27,961 nt of DNA from a virus. Of this stretch, positions 1 through 7,272 are shown piece by piece. Each line of letters begins with the position of its first letter. The first letter of the stretch is position 1. Made by a program: the position numbers and the translations under genes. The stretch lies in the IMG/VR virus record IMGVR_UViG_3300025120_000411, positions 1 through 27,961 of that record, one strand, 5' to 3'. The notes beneath the pieces are model-generated. The model did no database searches. It saw only the letters and a list, made by a program, of their open reading frames with translations, and had not been told where the DNA came from.

Positions 1-255
1 CATTACAGAACCCCCAAGAAGATTAGTGATAGGCTTAACGCAGACAGGATACTGAGTAGGAGTAGTGCCTACAGGACCATAAGGAAGACACTGAGATTCA
101 CAGATTTGCATCTTATTATAAACCCAGCGCTGATCTCTGAAATGCGTCCATGCTACATCATCTGTAGTAGGAATTAGCACATCATCATCATTTGATACTT
201 CATGATAGTGTTCCAACATAGATTGGATAGGATTATGGTTAGCCCAAGTCATCAT
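1..255 (-). CDS. Partial hypothetical phage protein (N-terminal 85 residues)
   Basis: Open frame running off the left edge; the translation begins MMTWANHNPIQSMLEHYHEV and continues without a stop. The central stretch WVYNKMQICESQCLPYGPVG followed by YPVCVKPITNL is well conserved, as far as I remember, in proteins of unknown function from marine T4-like phages. It overlaps the preceding coiled-coil gene by 17 nt, as usual for this operon. Start is ATG at 255, or the second ATG at 252. Acidic, no signal peptide, no motif I can assign to an enzyme. Function unknown. Confidence 0.7.
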   Translation of the reverse strand, partial: MMTWANHNPIQSMLEHYHEVSNDDDVLIPTTDDVAWTHFRDQRWVYNKMQICESQCLPYGPVGTTPTQYPVCVKPITNLLGGSVM

Positions 256-490
256 TACCTCGTATAATTTGATTATCTAGTCGTTCAACCATGCGTTCTT
301 TAACATCGTGAACTTGTTCTGCTTTAATCATATTAATAATAGTGTTTGTTAGATCAACTTCTTGCCGTAAGAAGCCAATTTTACGATTTAATTCTGTAAG
401 TTCTTTTAAGTAGTATTCAAGTTCTTGTTCTTTGCGTAGTTTTTGCTCAATAAAGTCTGTAATTAAAATTAGTTTGGATTCTTCGCTCAA
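239..490 (-). CDS. Small coiled-coil phage protein, TTG start
   Basis: An 83-residue charged protein. Residues 8-60 are predicted helical with heptad-like spacing of Leu/Ile (KLRKEQELEYYLKELTELN and following), so a coiled coil is likely. The start is TTG at 490: its TTGA overlaps the TGA stop of the glycosylase upstream, there is no Shine-Dalgarno, and the next Met is deep inside the helix, so translation is probably coupled. It resembles small unnamed proteins of marine myoviruses. Function unknown. Confidence 0.7.
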   Translation of the reverse strand: MSEESKLILITDFIEQKLRKEQELEYYLKELTELNRKIGFLRQEVDLTNTIINMIKAEQVHDVKERMVERLDNQIIRGNDDLG

Positions 491-1353
491 AACTGCACCG
501 TAGGGGACCAGAAGGTTGTTCTACCATCATTTAGTCTTACTTTCTCTACTGGGTTGCCGTAAATATCCTGTTTTTGATTATACACCATAACATGCCCACC
601 TCTAGCTTCAACTATTTCAGCAGGATTTGATGCAAAACGAGTATACTTCCCATGATTATTATATAAATCAGAATAATTACGAATAGTTGCACCCCCGGAC
701 TCATACGATGCTGAAAGCACCTGACAAATTGCATGATAAAGTTTTTCAAGCTCTTCTCCATCTAAAGACCCCACTAGTCTGTGGGGTGCGATTCCTGCTA
801 AAAATAAAGATTCTGACTTATAAATGTTACCCACACCAGAAATCTTACTCTGATCCATCAACCATTTTACAACTGTCCAACTAGGGTTACGGCTTGATAT
901 ATCAATAAAATCAGACAAAGTACAAGGATTATTGAGCATATCAGGTCCGATGCTTCTAAGTTTCTTATCATGTTCTGCAGTATCAAAAACAAACTTAATA
1001 GTGCCAAAATTACGCTGATCATTGTAATAAATAGAAGAATCATCATCAAAATAAAACCCGATTCTGGTGTGTTTTGAAGGTTGAAATTTAAAATTACCAG
1101 TCATACCTAGTGTAGTATACATATAACAAATAGGTAGTAGATCACCAAACTCCCACCAAATAAACTTTCCTTTGTTAAATACCCCTCTTATAGGCAGGTT
1201 TTGTTCTTCAAGAGCTATATAAAAGTCAGCAAACCCAGTAGGTAAGTTTTTAACATATCTACCAGAAATAAAGTTAAGATTAACTAAAGATTTACCGCGT
1301 GAAGCACGATCAAGCTGACGACAAGTTCTAGTACACTCGGGACCTTCTGGCAT
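487..1353 (-). CDS. Fpg/Nei-family DNA glycosylase with zincless finger
   Basis: A base-excision repair glycosylase/AP lyase of the formamidopyrimidine-DNA glycosylase/endonuclease VIII family, 288 aa, normal family length. The N-terminus MPEGPE gives the catalytic Pro2 and Glu3; the basic beta-turn lysine lies in NKGKFIWWEF (K61/K63); TLGMTGNF at 81-88 matches the family's conserved strand; the helix-two-turn-helix is ISGVGNIYKSESLFLAGIAP (171-190, Asn176). The C-terminal finger (255-288) keeps GRTTFWSP with the DNA-binding Arg279, but the four zinc cysteines are absent, so this is a zincless finger as in NEIL1 and some plant and viral members. The start ATG shares one base with the upstream stop (TAATG). 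It probably repairs oxidised bases in phage or host DNA; lesion specificity cannot be told from sequence. Confidence 0.92.
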   Translation of the reverse strand: MPEGPECTRTCRQLDRASRGKSLVNLNFISGRYVKNLPTGFADFYIALEEQNLPIRGVFNKGKFIWWEFGDLLPICYMYTTLGMTGNFKFQPSKHTRIGFYFDDDSSIYYNDQRNFGTIKFVFDTAEHDKKLRSIGPDMLNNPCTLSDFIDISSRNPSWTVVKWLMDQSKISGVGNIYKSESLFLAGIAPHRLVGSLDGEELEKLYHAICQVLSASYESGGATIRNYSDLYNNHGKYTRFASNPAEIVEARGGHVMVYNQKQDIYGNPVEKVRLNDGRTTFWSPTVQF

Positions 1354-1550
1354 TATGCTCCCTCACTTCCTACAGGTTTACAAACCCACTCAATAGTGTC
1401 CCAATGTCCATCTGCTGGTATTGATTGATAAACCATAAGCATTTGTTCACATTTTACTTTAGCCATAGGAGGATCATACCGCTGAACTTCTTGAGATACA
1501 CAAGTTGTTCCTAAACAAGTGGTTAAGTAAACAGCCCACATAAATTCCAT
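1353..1550 (-). CDS. Small exported four-cysteine protein
   Basis: 65 aa. A hydrophobic N-terminus (MEFMWAVYLTTCLGTTC) looks like a short signal or anchor, followed by VKCEQMLMVYQ about residue 33 and WVCKPVG near the C-terminus. The pattern of hydrophobic start, [DK]-x-C-hhh, 20-30 residues, C-[KQ]-[KP] recurs in the genes at 10476, 12053 and 12309, suggesting a paralogous group of exported small proteins. The SD GAGGAAC lies before the ATG, and the gene is coupled to the downstream glycosylase by TAATG. Periplasmic location is inferred. Function unknown. Confidence 0.65.
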   Translation of the reverse strand: MEFMWAVYLTTCLGTTCVSQEVQRYDPPMAKVKCEQMLMVYQSIPADGHWDTIEWVCKPVGSEGA

Positions 1551-1563
1551 AAAATTGTTCCTC

Positions 1564-1824
1564 TTAGTGCATTGTTGGGGGTTTATTGTCTGTGTCTACA
1601 TAATTATCTAAATTATGGGTTGCCTCACTCATTGTTTTGCCTACGTAGTCTAACATCTTACATATCTGTTCATCTGTTAAAAACGTTCTATACAGAACTA
1701 CTGAGTGTTTAAGTAGCATAGTAGCTACATACATAAAATCTTCATCATCATTTAGTTCTGACTCTATGTGCTTAACAAGCTTGTTCTGAATTTCTTTCAG
1801 CCGTCTGTGATCAGTTTTTGTCAT
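1564..1824 (-). CDS. Conserved hypothetical phage protein
   Basis: 86 aa, soluble, mostly helical and charged (MTKTDHRRLKEIQNKLVKHI...). No recognised motif and no membrane segment. Its ATG directly follows the TGA of the DUF2061-like gene, so it belongs to the same translationally coupled run. Similar small acidic helical proteins occur in marine myoviruses, but I cannot name a family. Confidence 0.65.
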   Translation of the reverse strand: MTKTDHRRLKEIQNKLVKHIESELNDDEDFMYVATMLLKHSVVLYRTFLTDEQICKMLDYVGKTMSEATHNLDNYVDTDNKPPTMH

Positions 1825-2043
1825 TCACTTAAAGTTACTCCAGGTTTTATGTAGTACATAAAACCAACCCCCGTTGATTGCAGGTTCTACAAGTGCGACT
1901 GCTCCTGCTTCCCATATACTTGCGCCCGTCATAAGACTTACAACAGTCATTGCAATAACTATATGACCTAGTGTATATATAACTGCAAGAGCAGCACTAC
2001 TCCGTTTGATTACGTTAAATATTCCATCACTAAACTCAGTCAT
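1825..2043 (-). CDS. DUF2061-like small membrane protein
   Basis: 72 aa with two hydrophobic segments, about residues 15-38 and 42-62. The C-terminal pattern VEPAINGGWFYVLHKTWSNF resembles the end of DUF2061 proteins, where a glutamate and the YxLHxxxW signature follow two helices; VIKRSSAALAVIYTLGH resembles the KSxxKAxSWRxxGT start. Inner-membrane location is inferred. Function of the family is unknown. One-base TAATG overlap with the upstream basic protein supports the start. It is also one of several two-helix proteins here that could be a holin, without specific evidence. Confidence 0.7.
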   Translation of the reverse strand: MTEFSDGIFNVIKRSSAALAVIYTLGHIVIAMTVVSLMTGASIWEAGAVALVEPAINGGWFYVLHKTWSNFK

Positions 2044-2318
2044 TATCGCATACGTAAATTTGCTTGACGTGGAAAGCCCCAGACATCAACTGCCGGTACT
2101 CGGATCATACGTTCTTTAGTGTTCTTTTTATCGGGATTTTGGATGGTGAGCATAACGTTTTTACCAGCACGCCAAGATTTAATCTTATTAGCACTTTCTA
2201 CGTCTGACCCTCTATAGTCAATAAGCATAGATTTACGAATACGGTTCCCAAGACGAGTGGGGTTGTGGTGAGTAACACCTTTTGATACTTGCTGTTTACG
2301 TTGACGTTTTTTAGCCAT
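2043..2318 (-). CDS. Small basic phage protein
   Basis: 91 aa, strongly basic: the first 16 residues are largely Lys/Arg/Gln (MAKKRQRKQQVSKGVTHHN), and the C-terminus PRQANLRMR is also basic. A very strong Shine-Dalgarno (AAGGAGG) precedes the ATG, and a promoter-like pair lies just upstream (2347-2375), so this is probably the first gene of a short transcription unit reading toward position 1. No known motif. Possibly nucleic-acid binding, by charge alone. Confidence 0.7.
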   Translation of the reverse strand: MAKKRQRKQQVSKGVTHHNPTRLGNRIRKSMLIDYRGSDVESANKIKSWRAGKNVMLTIQNPDKKNTKERMIRVPAVDVWGFPRQANLRMR

Positions 2319-2346
2319 AACTGCCTCCTTGTTTAAAATATACTTT

Positions 2347-2375
2347 AATATAGTAAATTTTTAAGCATTGAGCAA
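2347..2375 (-). promoter_or_regulatory. Sigma70-like promoter TTGCTC-17-TATATT
   Basis: On the minus strand, TTGCTC (2375-2370), 17 nt, then TATATT (2352-2347), followed after about 20 nt by AAGGAGG and the ATG at 2318. The -35 overlaps the stop end of the zinc-ribbon gene. A 7-bp hairpin (CAACTAC/GTAGTTG, 2373-2389, 3-nt loop) lies across that stop codon and could weakly end or shield the upstream message; it has no U-tract. Confidence 0.5.
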
Positions 2376-2588
2376 CTACAGAGTAGTTGTCATTACAGCA
2401 TAATTAGAAGATATAGTTGAATTTTGTCTTAGATCAAGAAACGTGGATATAAAATTGTGAGGCTCATACAGTTGTGAGCATTTGGGACATTCTACAATAT
2501 CAAGAGGTTCAATTTTACCGTTTTGGAACCAAACTTCTTCTTCTTGTGAACATATTGGACATTTACTTCGGGCTCTGTATAAAGACAT
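2376..2588 (-). CDS. Zinc-ribbon protein
   Basis: 70 aa. C10-P-I-C13 and C34-P-K-C37 form a classic two-knuckle zinc ribbon spaced by 20 residues, with hydrophobic strands between them. The C-terminal 30 residues are Ser/Thr rich and unassigned. Such tiny ribbons in phages may contact RNA polymerase, nucleic acid or other proteins; nothing here decides which. The gene overlaps the end of the lipase gene by 26 nt. Confidence 0.75.
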   Translation of the reverse strand: MSLYRARSKCPICSQEEEVWFQNGKIEPLDIVECPKCSQLYEPHNFISTFLDLRQNSTISSNYAVMTTTL

Positions 2589-3315
2589 TTTCTACTTTTT
2601 GGTAGTATAAATCTACTGAATGATCAAAGATACCATCGAAAGGCTGTCCCTTAGATAAGGCACGCATGCGTCCTCTCCACTGGTCTTTAAATCTTTGCCA
2701 AGGAGACATTTTTCTAATATTTCCAAAATGGTTTATATAAACTAACTCACCATGATGGACAAATCTTATTGGAAATGGAACTTTAGTAACAATATCATTG
2801 TTATTAACAAAACGATAATGTTTAATTCCATCGTTATTCATTTCTTTGACGAAAGCGCGATTACCTATGCGGGGGGAACCAAAAGTGTAAAGTTCGTTGG
2901 CGTCTAACCGACTTGCCATGATAGTAGCTAATGCAGCTCCGAGTGAGTGACCCGTACACGTAATATTGCGTTCACCGTCAAGTTTTTGTTCATTTATCCA
3001 ATGAACAATATTATCATAGACTTTATCTATAGCTTGTGCAAACCCAAAATGGATTAAACCCTTTTCTCGTGCAGGTTTTCTCCAAGCTTTAACATCAGCT
3101 AAAATATCTTTCATTTGATTAGGCTCTGTTCCTCTAAATACGATAAAAATATCATTTGCATTACTTTTTCTGCAAGCAAATGCTTGAGTACCTTCATTAT
3201 CAAACCAAGCAACCTCACCGTAGCCTAAATTTATTAGTTGATCACGGCATGATTGCTGATCTGAATATGCTATTTTAGAAAAATTAGCCATAAGTGCGGC
3301 TTTTTTTAATTCCAT
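2563..3315 (-). CDS. Class 3 lipase (alpha/beta hydrolase)
   Basis: 250 aa. The nucleophile elbow GHSLGAALA places Ser124; YTFGSPRIGN at 143-152 and FVNNNDIVTKVPF with Asp174 are the class 3 (fungal-type) lipase signatures; FDHSVDLYY gives the probable catalytic His232. FRGTE at 60-64 matches the oxyanion strand. No signal peptide or membrane segment is visible, so the product should act in the cytosol, where it could attack host membrane lipids or release fatty acids; that role is inference. SD AGGAG lies 8 nt before ATG. The substrate (phospholipid or acylglycerol) cannot be predicted. All three catalytic residues are present. Confidence 0.9.
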   Translation of the reverse strand: MELKKAALMANFSKIAYSDQQSCRDQLINLGYGEVAWFDNEGTQAFACRKSNANDIFIVFRGTEPNQMKDILADVKAWRKPAREKGLIHFGFAQAIDKVYDNIVHWINEQKLDGERNITCTGHSLGAALATIMASRLDANELYTFGSPRIGNRAFVKEMNNDGIKHYRFVNNNDIVTKVPFPIRFVHHGELVYINHFGNIRKMSPWQRFKDQWRGRMRALSKGQPFDGIFDHSVDLYYQKVENVFIQSPK

Positions 3316-3331
3316 AGGGGAACTCCTAAAT

Positions 3332-3466
3332 TTATTTAGATTTCATTTTTTTAAGGATAGCAGCTTGAAGTGCTGGTGGTAGTTTCTTTTGTGCAGGTGT
3401 TAATCCGTCAGTTTTACGCTGACCCTTCATTTTACTTCCGTTCATCATTGGTGCTTTTTTACCCAT
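3332..3466 (-). CDS. Lysine-rich microprotein (44 aa)
   Basis: A 44-residue frame, MGKKAPMMNGSKMKG... ending ILKKMKSK, preceded by an excellent SD (AAAGGAGAAAGAA). About 11 of 44 residues are Lys; the middle TPAQKKLPPALQAAILKK looks like a short amphipathic helix. It lies between another basic microprotein and the lipase in the same direction, so the coding call rests on SD, codon use and context. No known function; possibly a nucleic-acid-binding or virion-associated peptide. Confidence 0.6.
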   Translation of the reverse strand: MGKKAPMMNGSKMKGQRKTDGLTPAQKKLPPALQAAILKKMKSK

Positions 3467-3478
3467 TTCTTTCTCCTT

Positions 3479-3658
3479 TTAAGATTTTCCTCTTTTTCCA
3501 AGATCAATTTTCTTTCCCTTGTGTGCCCCTGATTTCCTGGGGATCATACCACGTGCTACAAGTCTTGCTCGGTTAGTAGATCCGATTGAGCGTCCAGACT
3601 TATGTTTGCGTAGTAGCGCAGCATAGTTGATTTTTGGTTTTTTACGTTTTTCAGCCAT
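3479..3658 (-). CDS. Arg/Lys-rich microprotein (59 aa)
   Basis: 59 aa beginning MAEKRKKPKINYAALLRKHK and continuing with NRARLVARGMIPRKSG. About 19 of 59 residues are Lys or Arg. It sits 8 nt after the stop of the 195-aa membrane protein and 12 nt before the next microprotein. The pattern SIGSTNRARLVARGMIPRK is reminiscent of small unnamed marine-phage proteins. Function unknown; the charge suggests a nucleic-acid partner. Confidence 0.6.
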   Translation of the reverse strand: MAEKRKKPKINYAALLRKHKSGRSIGSTNRARLVARGMIPRKSGAHKGKKIDLGKRGKS

Positions 3659-3666
3659 ATCAAATT

Positions 3667-4254
3667 TTATCTATTTGCTAGAGGGTTGTCCAATGCTTTT
3701 GTTAACTTGTTATTTAATTCTCTTTCTAAATTAGTCAACTCTCTTTTAACATACCCCTCCATACCATCAATCTTATCATTAAACCTGTTGTTGGCATCAT
3801 CAATCATAGAACGAGTAGATGATTTAGTCCTATCCATAAGTTCTTCTGCTTTATCTTCGACTGCTGTAATATCATTATCAATTTTATCCATAATCTTTTC
3901 AGCCCGTACAAGCTCATCTTTTAAATCATGTTTAGTGTCTCTTAAATAGTCAGTGGTATCTTGCAAACCAGTTCGTACATTTTTAAATTCTTGTTTAAAA
4001 AGTTTTAACTCTTTTTCTACGAATTCCATATGGGATTCTACAGTTTTTTGATGTTCTTTCATTACGGCCATATTAGTTCTGATGCCTTCAAGATCAGGAG
4101 CTTGATATGATTCTATTTTTTCCCGCATATTCATGTAGTCTTTATAAAATTCAAAACCTCCCCATAACATTCCTCCTAGTGTCCCAACTAGCGGTAATAT
4201 GAGGAGTAGTTTGGATCCTCCAATTTTGATCCCTCCATATTCGATCTCAGCCAT
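3667..4254 (-). CDS. Membrane-anchored coiled-coil protein
   Basis: 195 aa. One hydrophobic segment at about 14-34 (KLLLILPLVGTLGGMLWGG) follows a short N-terminus; residues 40-190 are almost entirely charged and helical, with strong coiled-coil character. SD AAAGGAGAGATATAA precedes the ATG and lies inside the preceding 71-aa gene, giving a 67-nt overlap in another frame. Topology is probably N-in with a long periplasmic coiled coil, like an i-spanin in outline, but the better spanin pair is at 12998-13706. Function unknown. Confidence 0.75.
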   Translation of the reverse strand: MAEIEYGGIKIGGSKLLLILPLVGTLGGMLWGGFEFYKDYMNMREKIESYQAPDLEGIRTNMAVMKEHQKTVESHMEFVEKELKLFKQEFKNVRTGLQDTTDYLRDTKHDLKDELVRAEKIMDKIDNDITAVEDKAEELMDRTKSSTRSMIDDANNRFNDKIDGMEGYVKRELTNLERELNNKLTKALDNPLANR

Positions 4255-4403
4255 TTATATCTCTCCTTTAATTCTTTTACTTTTTTCTCTGATTCTGTTT
4301 CTTTTGGTTCTTTTATATAATCAATAGATTCATACATCCACGCACCTACAAAAACAATGAACATAAAAAATGAAGTGAAAATTATCACTATAACCCACAA
4401 CAT
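4188..4403 (-). CDS. Single-pass small membrane protein
   Basis: 71 aa. Residues 2-23 are hydrophobic (MLWVIVIIFTSFFMFIVFVG), followed by a charged helix KEPKETESEKKVKELKERYKW. The start shares one base with the stop of the Cys-repeat protein (TAATG), the coupling used throughout the window. Its last 22 codons overlap the start of the 195-aa membrane protein in a different frame. The overlap of two membrane proteins recalls paired spanins, but there is no lipobox. Confidence 0.65.
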   Translation of the reverse strand: MLWVIVIIFTSFFMFIVFVGAWMYESIDYIKEPKETESEKKVKELKERYKWLRSNMEGSKLEDPNYSSYYR

Positions 4404-6136
4404 TATTTCAATCCTGTATATTGTAAATCTTCCATTGCTTTGAAGTTAGGATCGTTTAAAAACCATCTAGCAAATGCGTGGTCTACAGTGGGTTTTGGTG
4501 GATAAAAGTTTGCTAAGTCTATGTTCTCTTCTTTGCTATAGTTGTTAAAATCCGGTACAAAACTTATAAGTGCTAGTAACCTACGTTGAATATTCATTTG
4601 TTGTTCTAAAGTTACGGCTGCTTCTAATTCTTTAACTGCCTCTATCGCTTTCATAGCAATAAGTAATCTAAGTTTACCTCTTTTTGAATCAGCAGGATCA
4701 ACTTTAGGTATTGCCTTTCCTGGTATGTTTTCAATATAAGTAGGTTTAGCATTCTCTAGTTCTGCTAATTCTTTTTCAATATTATCATCCATATTAGCTT
4801 TGCCAGTTAGTGACTCTCCGTCTTCTGTGCTTGATGTGCCAGATTCGTTTTCTAACTTAGCAATCTCAGCTTCGATGTCCTCTTCTAAAATTGTTTCACC
4901 ATCCATAGACTGTAAGTCAGAAATCTCTGTCTCAATATCATCTTCTATGGTTTGAAATCCGGTAGACCGTTCAACATCATCTGAATTGACTATTGTATTT
5001 TCAGCAATTACCGCAGGAGCTACAATTGCAGTTATAGCAAGCTCAGTACCTATATCGCTGTCGTAATTTACAACATCATCTACTATAGGGTCAAGAACTG
5101 CAAAATCCCCATCATTACCCGAAAGATCTACATATCCAGGACAAGTTTGACTATATTGAGGGTCTAATGAGCATTGCTGATTAAAATAAGCTGTATCATA
5201 ACCTATACAACCAGGGTCAAATAGAGGATCGTCAGTACACATGGCTATATAATAATCCGGACACGAAGGGTTAGATTTAGGATTACTAGTACACTGTTGA
5301 GAAAAAGATGCTTGGGTATATCCCGGACACGAAGTACTATAAAGGGGGTTAGCAGCGCATTGTGCAGTTACATAGCCAGAACACGATGGATCATATAGGG
5401 GGTTTATTTTACATTGTTGATTAAATAAAGCATTTGCATAACCAAGACACTGTGGATCATATAACTGATTGTTATAACACGGATTTACTGAGTAGTTAAC
5501 GTAAAGTCGAGATTGTTCCGCCCTAAACTCCGGTCCCCAATAACCAGCCTGATTTGCAATATCTTGTGCAGTAACCTGTACTTCTACATTTCCAAAAAAT
5601 GAGGGATCGAGAAAGTTTGTACCAAATGTCTCTGTGCCTGTTTTAGTTGTCCAGTTTGAAAAATTGGTACTATAGTCATAGGTATAACTTTTAAAAATAT
5701 TACCACTAGAGTCGTAGACATTGACAACAATCTCAAAAGGGTCTACTCCGCCGCCACCAGGTTGTCCAGAAAAATGGTTTGCATTACCGTTCTTGTACAC
5801 CCATTCATAATCGAATCCATCAACCTGTATACCAGCAGCAGCAAGTGCTGAGTTTATTGCGATTGTGTTTGTGAGGGTTTGTTCTGTACCACTAAAATAA
5901 TAAGTGACACCATGATTCCTGTCATTACCTTGATGAATATCACTTTGGTCAGAGTTTCCTGCCCAGCAGTTTACGTTATGAGTACACTGACTAACTGTGC
6001 CAGTCCACCCATTACCTAATATTAGGATGTCACCAGATTGTCCAGAGGTTGTAGATACTTGTGCGCTAGAGTAAGAGCAGTAAAAGAGCGAGAGAAATGC
6101 CGCCAGCAGCAATGGCGCCGTTGCGTTTTTGAACAT
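4403..6136 (-). CDS. Large exported protein with tandem Cys repeats
   Basis: 577 aa from the ATG at 6136 (a GTG one codon earlier is possible; GGAG lies upstream). N-terminal signal peptide about 1-26 (LLLAAFLSLFYCSYSSAQ). Residues 27-215 form a beta-rich, Asn/Gly/Thr-rich domain without a family I recognise. Residues 220-335 hold three tandem 40-residue units with four cysteines each. Residues 385-465 hold three looser repeats of the form DxIExEIAxLEN, likely helical. The C-terminal 100 residues are helical and then aromatic. It overlaps the preceding exported protein by 71 nt, and the two are probably made together. Surface or periplasmic adhesion or an envelope structure is plausible; function unknown. 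Confidence 0.8.
   Translation of the reverse strand: MFKNATAPLLLAAFLSLFYCSYSSAQVSTTSGQSGDILILGNGWTGTVSQCTHNVNCWAGNSDQSDIHQGNDRNHGVTYYFSGTEQTLTNTIAINSALAAAGIQVDGFDYEWVYKNGNANHFSGQPGGGGVDPFEIVVNVYDSSGNIFKSYTYDYSTNFSNWTTKTGTETFGTNFLDPSFFGNVEVQVTAQDIANQAGYWGPEFRAEQSRLYVNYSVNPCYNNQLYDPQCLGYANALFNQQCKINPLYDPSCSGYVTAQCAANPLYSTSCPGYTQASFSQQCTSNPKSNPSCPDYYIAMCTDDPLFDPGCIGYDTAYFNQQCSLDPQYSQTCPGYVDLSGNDGDFAVLDPIVDDVVNYDSDIGTELAITAIVAPAVIAENTIVNSDDVERSTGFQTIEDDIETEISDLQSMDGETILEEDIEAEIAKLENESGTSSTEDGESLTGKANMDDNIEKELAELENAKPTYIENIPGKAIPKVDPADSKRGKLRLLIAMKAIEAVKELEAAVTLEQQMNIQRRLLALISFVPDFNNYSKEENIDLANFYPPKPTVDHAFARWFLNDPNFKAMEDLQYTGLK
5123..5479 (-). repeat. Three 40-residue Cys repeats inside the exported protein
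   Basis: Cysteines at residues 220, 230, 242, 252 / 260, 270, 282, 292 / 300, 310, 322, 332 repeat with exact period 40 (spacings 10, 12, 10, 8). Each half-unit reads roughly C-x2-[ND]-P-x-[YF]-[DS]-x2-C-x-G-Y. The residues between diverge, so this is an old protein-level repeat rather than a recent DNA duplication. Exact Cys periodicity suggests disulfides formed after export. Confidence 0.85.
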
Positions 6137-6632
6137 CACCTTTTGTCTCCATTTCTTCTATAGTCGGGATTCTACCAGCATTTTCTGGTTTTTCCCACTG
6201 CGCAGTTGCTTTGTCACCTATCTCGCCTAAGAATGGGCAAGGTGTCCCTGCCATATGCATCGCATCCCATACTCTGCGATCCTGACAAAGAACAGATACA
6301 GCTGCAACTTTCATGCCCATATCATAAAGTGTTTTGGATATTTTAAGTCGTTCACAGTTTGGATCTCTTACAGTCTCACCGCTGGAGATACCAAGAATTT
6401 GAGTTTGTACAGCCCCTGCTACTCCAACAGTGCAAAGATCTGAAGAAGATGAGGTAACTGAGGGTGTTATCGCTGAAGGAGGTGGGGAAATTACTATAGT
6501 GCGAGAATTGGCATCACTATCTACCTTCGAGTTTGATGTCGAATCAGTAATAACATTGCTTGTTGTTTGTGAAAAAGCGGCTCCGCTTATAAAAAGCGAA
6601 GCCACAGTTAGTGTTATTTTAATTCTTTTCAA
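6066..6632 (-). CDS. Conserved exported marine-phage protein
   Basis: 188 aa with TTG start at 6632. Signal peptide about 1-21 (LTVASLFISGAAFSQ), a Ser/Thr/Asn-rich linker to residue 62, then a conserved domain (DLCTVGVAGAVQTQILGIS, KTLYDMGMKVAAVSVLCQD, MAGTPCPFLGEIG) and a hydrophobic C-terminal tail (IAAGGISLALLLLLL) that could anchor it. The central domain strongly resembles unnamed proteins of cyanophages and pelagiphages that I recall; four Cys could pair in the periplasm. The downstream gene starts inside its end. Function unknown. Confidence 0.75.
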   Translation of the reverse strand: MKRIKITLTVASLFISGAAFSQTTSNVITDSTSNSKVDSDANSRTIVISPPPSAITPSVTSSSSDLCTVGVAGAVQTQILGISSGETVRDPNCERLKISKTLYDMGMKVAAVSVLCQDRRVWDAMHMAGTPCPFLGEIGDKATAQWEKPENAGRIPTIEEMETKGDVQKRNGAIAAGGISLALLLLLL

Positions 6633-6650
6633 TTAAAGTTCTCTAACTTT

Positions 6651-6815
6651 CTAGTTGTCTTTATTAATAATGTTCCAGACACCCCATATGAGGCCGGCCC
6701 AGACAGCTATGTCTAATAGAGCCATACCACCCCAGATAACTGCAACAGCAACTGCTGCCACTATTACTCCGTTGTGAGTGGAACGTTCTTTGATTCTACT
6801 TGTAATCCAACTCAT
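6651..6815 (-). CDS. Small two-helix membrane protein (54 aa)
   Basis: 54 aa: MSWITSRIKERSTHNGVIVA, then hydrophobic residues to about 50, which can form two short membrane helices joined around GGMALLD. SD GGAAAGGAG lies before the ATG. The KERSTHNG start is one I recall from small membrane proteins common in marine myoviruses. A holin role is conceivable from size and topology but unproven. Confidence 0.65.
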   Translation of the reverse strand: MSWITSRIKERSTHNGVIVAAVAVAVIWGGMALLDIAVWAGLIWGVWNIINKDN

Positions 6816-6848
6816 CCACCAACTCCTTTCCTGCTTAACCTTTAACCG

Positions 6849-6977
6849 TTATTTCTTTTTAGTCTTTGGTATAGGTGAAGCTAAAACTTTGCGTAACATC
6901 TTAGCTTGTCCCGCATGAGCTTTGGAGGCTCCCTCTAAAGCTTTTACTACTTTTTTAATAGTTTTATCATTATGCAT
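6849..6977 (-). CDS. Basic microprotein (42 aa)
   Basis: 42 aa, MHNDKTIKKVVKALEGASKA then HAGQAKMLRKVL and a KTKKK tail. The LEGASKAHAGQAKML pattern resembles other very small marine-phage proteins. Start overlaps the upstream stop by 8 nt. It is the last member of a run of five basic genes (7929 to 6849). Amphipathic helix with basic tail; function unknown. Confidence 0.6.
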   Translation of the reverse strand: MHNDKTIKKVVKALEGASKAHAGQAKMLRKVLASPIPKTKKK

Positions 6978-7272
6978 TTTTTTTCTTCTTTGCAGTAATT
7001 TTTTTCTGAGCATTGATGAATTTTCTATAAACAGCCGCAGCAGATTTTTTACCCATTTCTCTTGCTCGTTGTTCCATGGCTATAGCTGCTTGCGTCTTAT
7101 GTGCGTGACTTCTACTAGAGGCTTTAATTTTAGAGACAGAAGCCATAGCGTCTTTAACTTTAGCAAAACCAAGACCCTTGATAGTGCCTTTTGGGTTTTC
7201 GTCCGTATATAAGTCGGAGTGTTTTTTAGAGTTTGCTCTCTGCCCTTTTTTTCTTGGAATACGGGGCGCCAT
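6970..7272 (-). CDS. Conserved basic phage protein
   Basis: 100 aa, starting MAPRIPRKKGQRANSKKHSD and containing LYTDENPKGTIKGLGFA, then a helical region with AAIAMEQRAREMG and a Lys-rich tail. The SDLYTDENPxGTIxGLxF signature is familiar from hypothetical proteins of cyanophages and other marine phages. Start coupled to the upstream gene by TAATG. Probably nucleic-acid associated given about 25% Lys+Arg; function unknown. Confidence 0.7.
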   Translation of the reverse strand: MAPRIPRKKGQRANSKKHSDLYTDENPKGTIKGLGFAKVKDAMASVSKIKASSRSHAHKTQAAIAMEQRAREMGKKSAAAVYRKFINAQKKITAKKKKNA

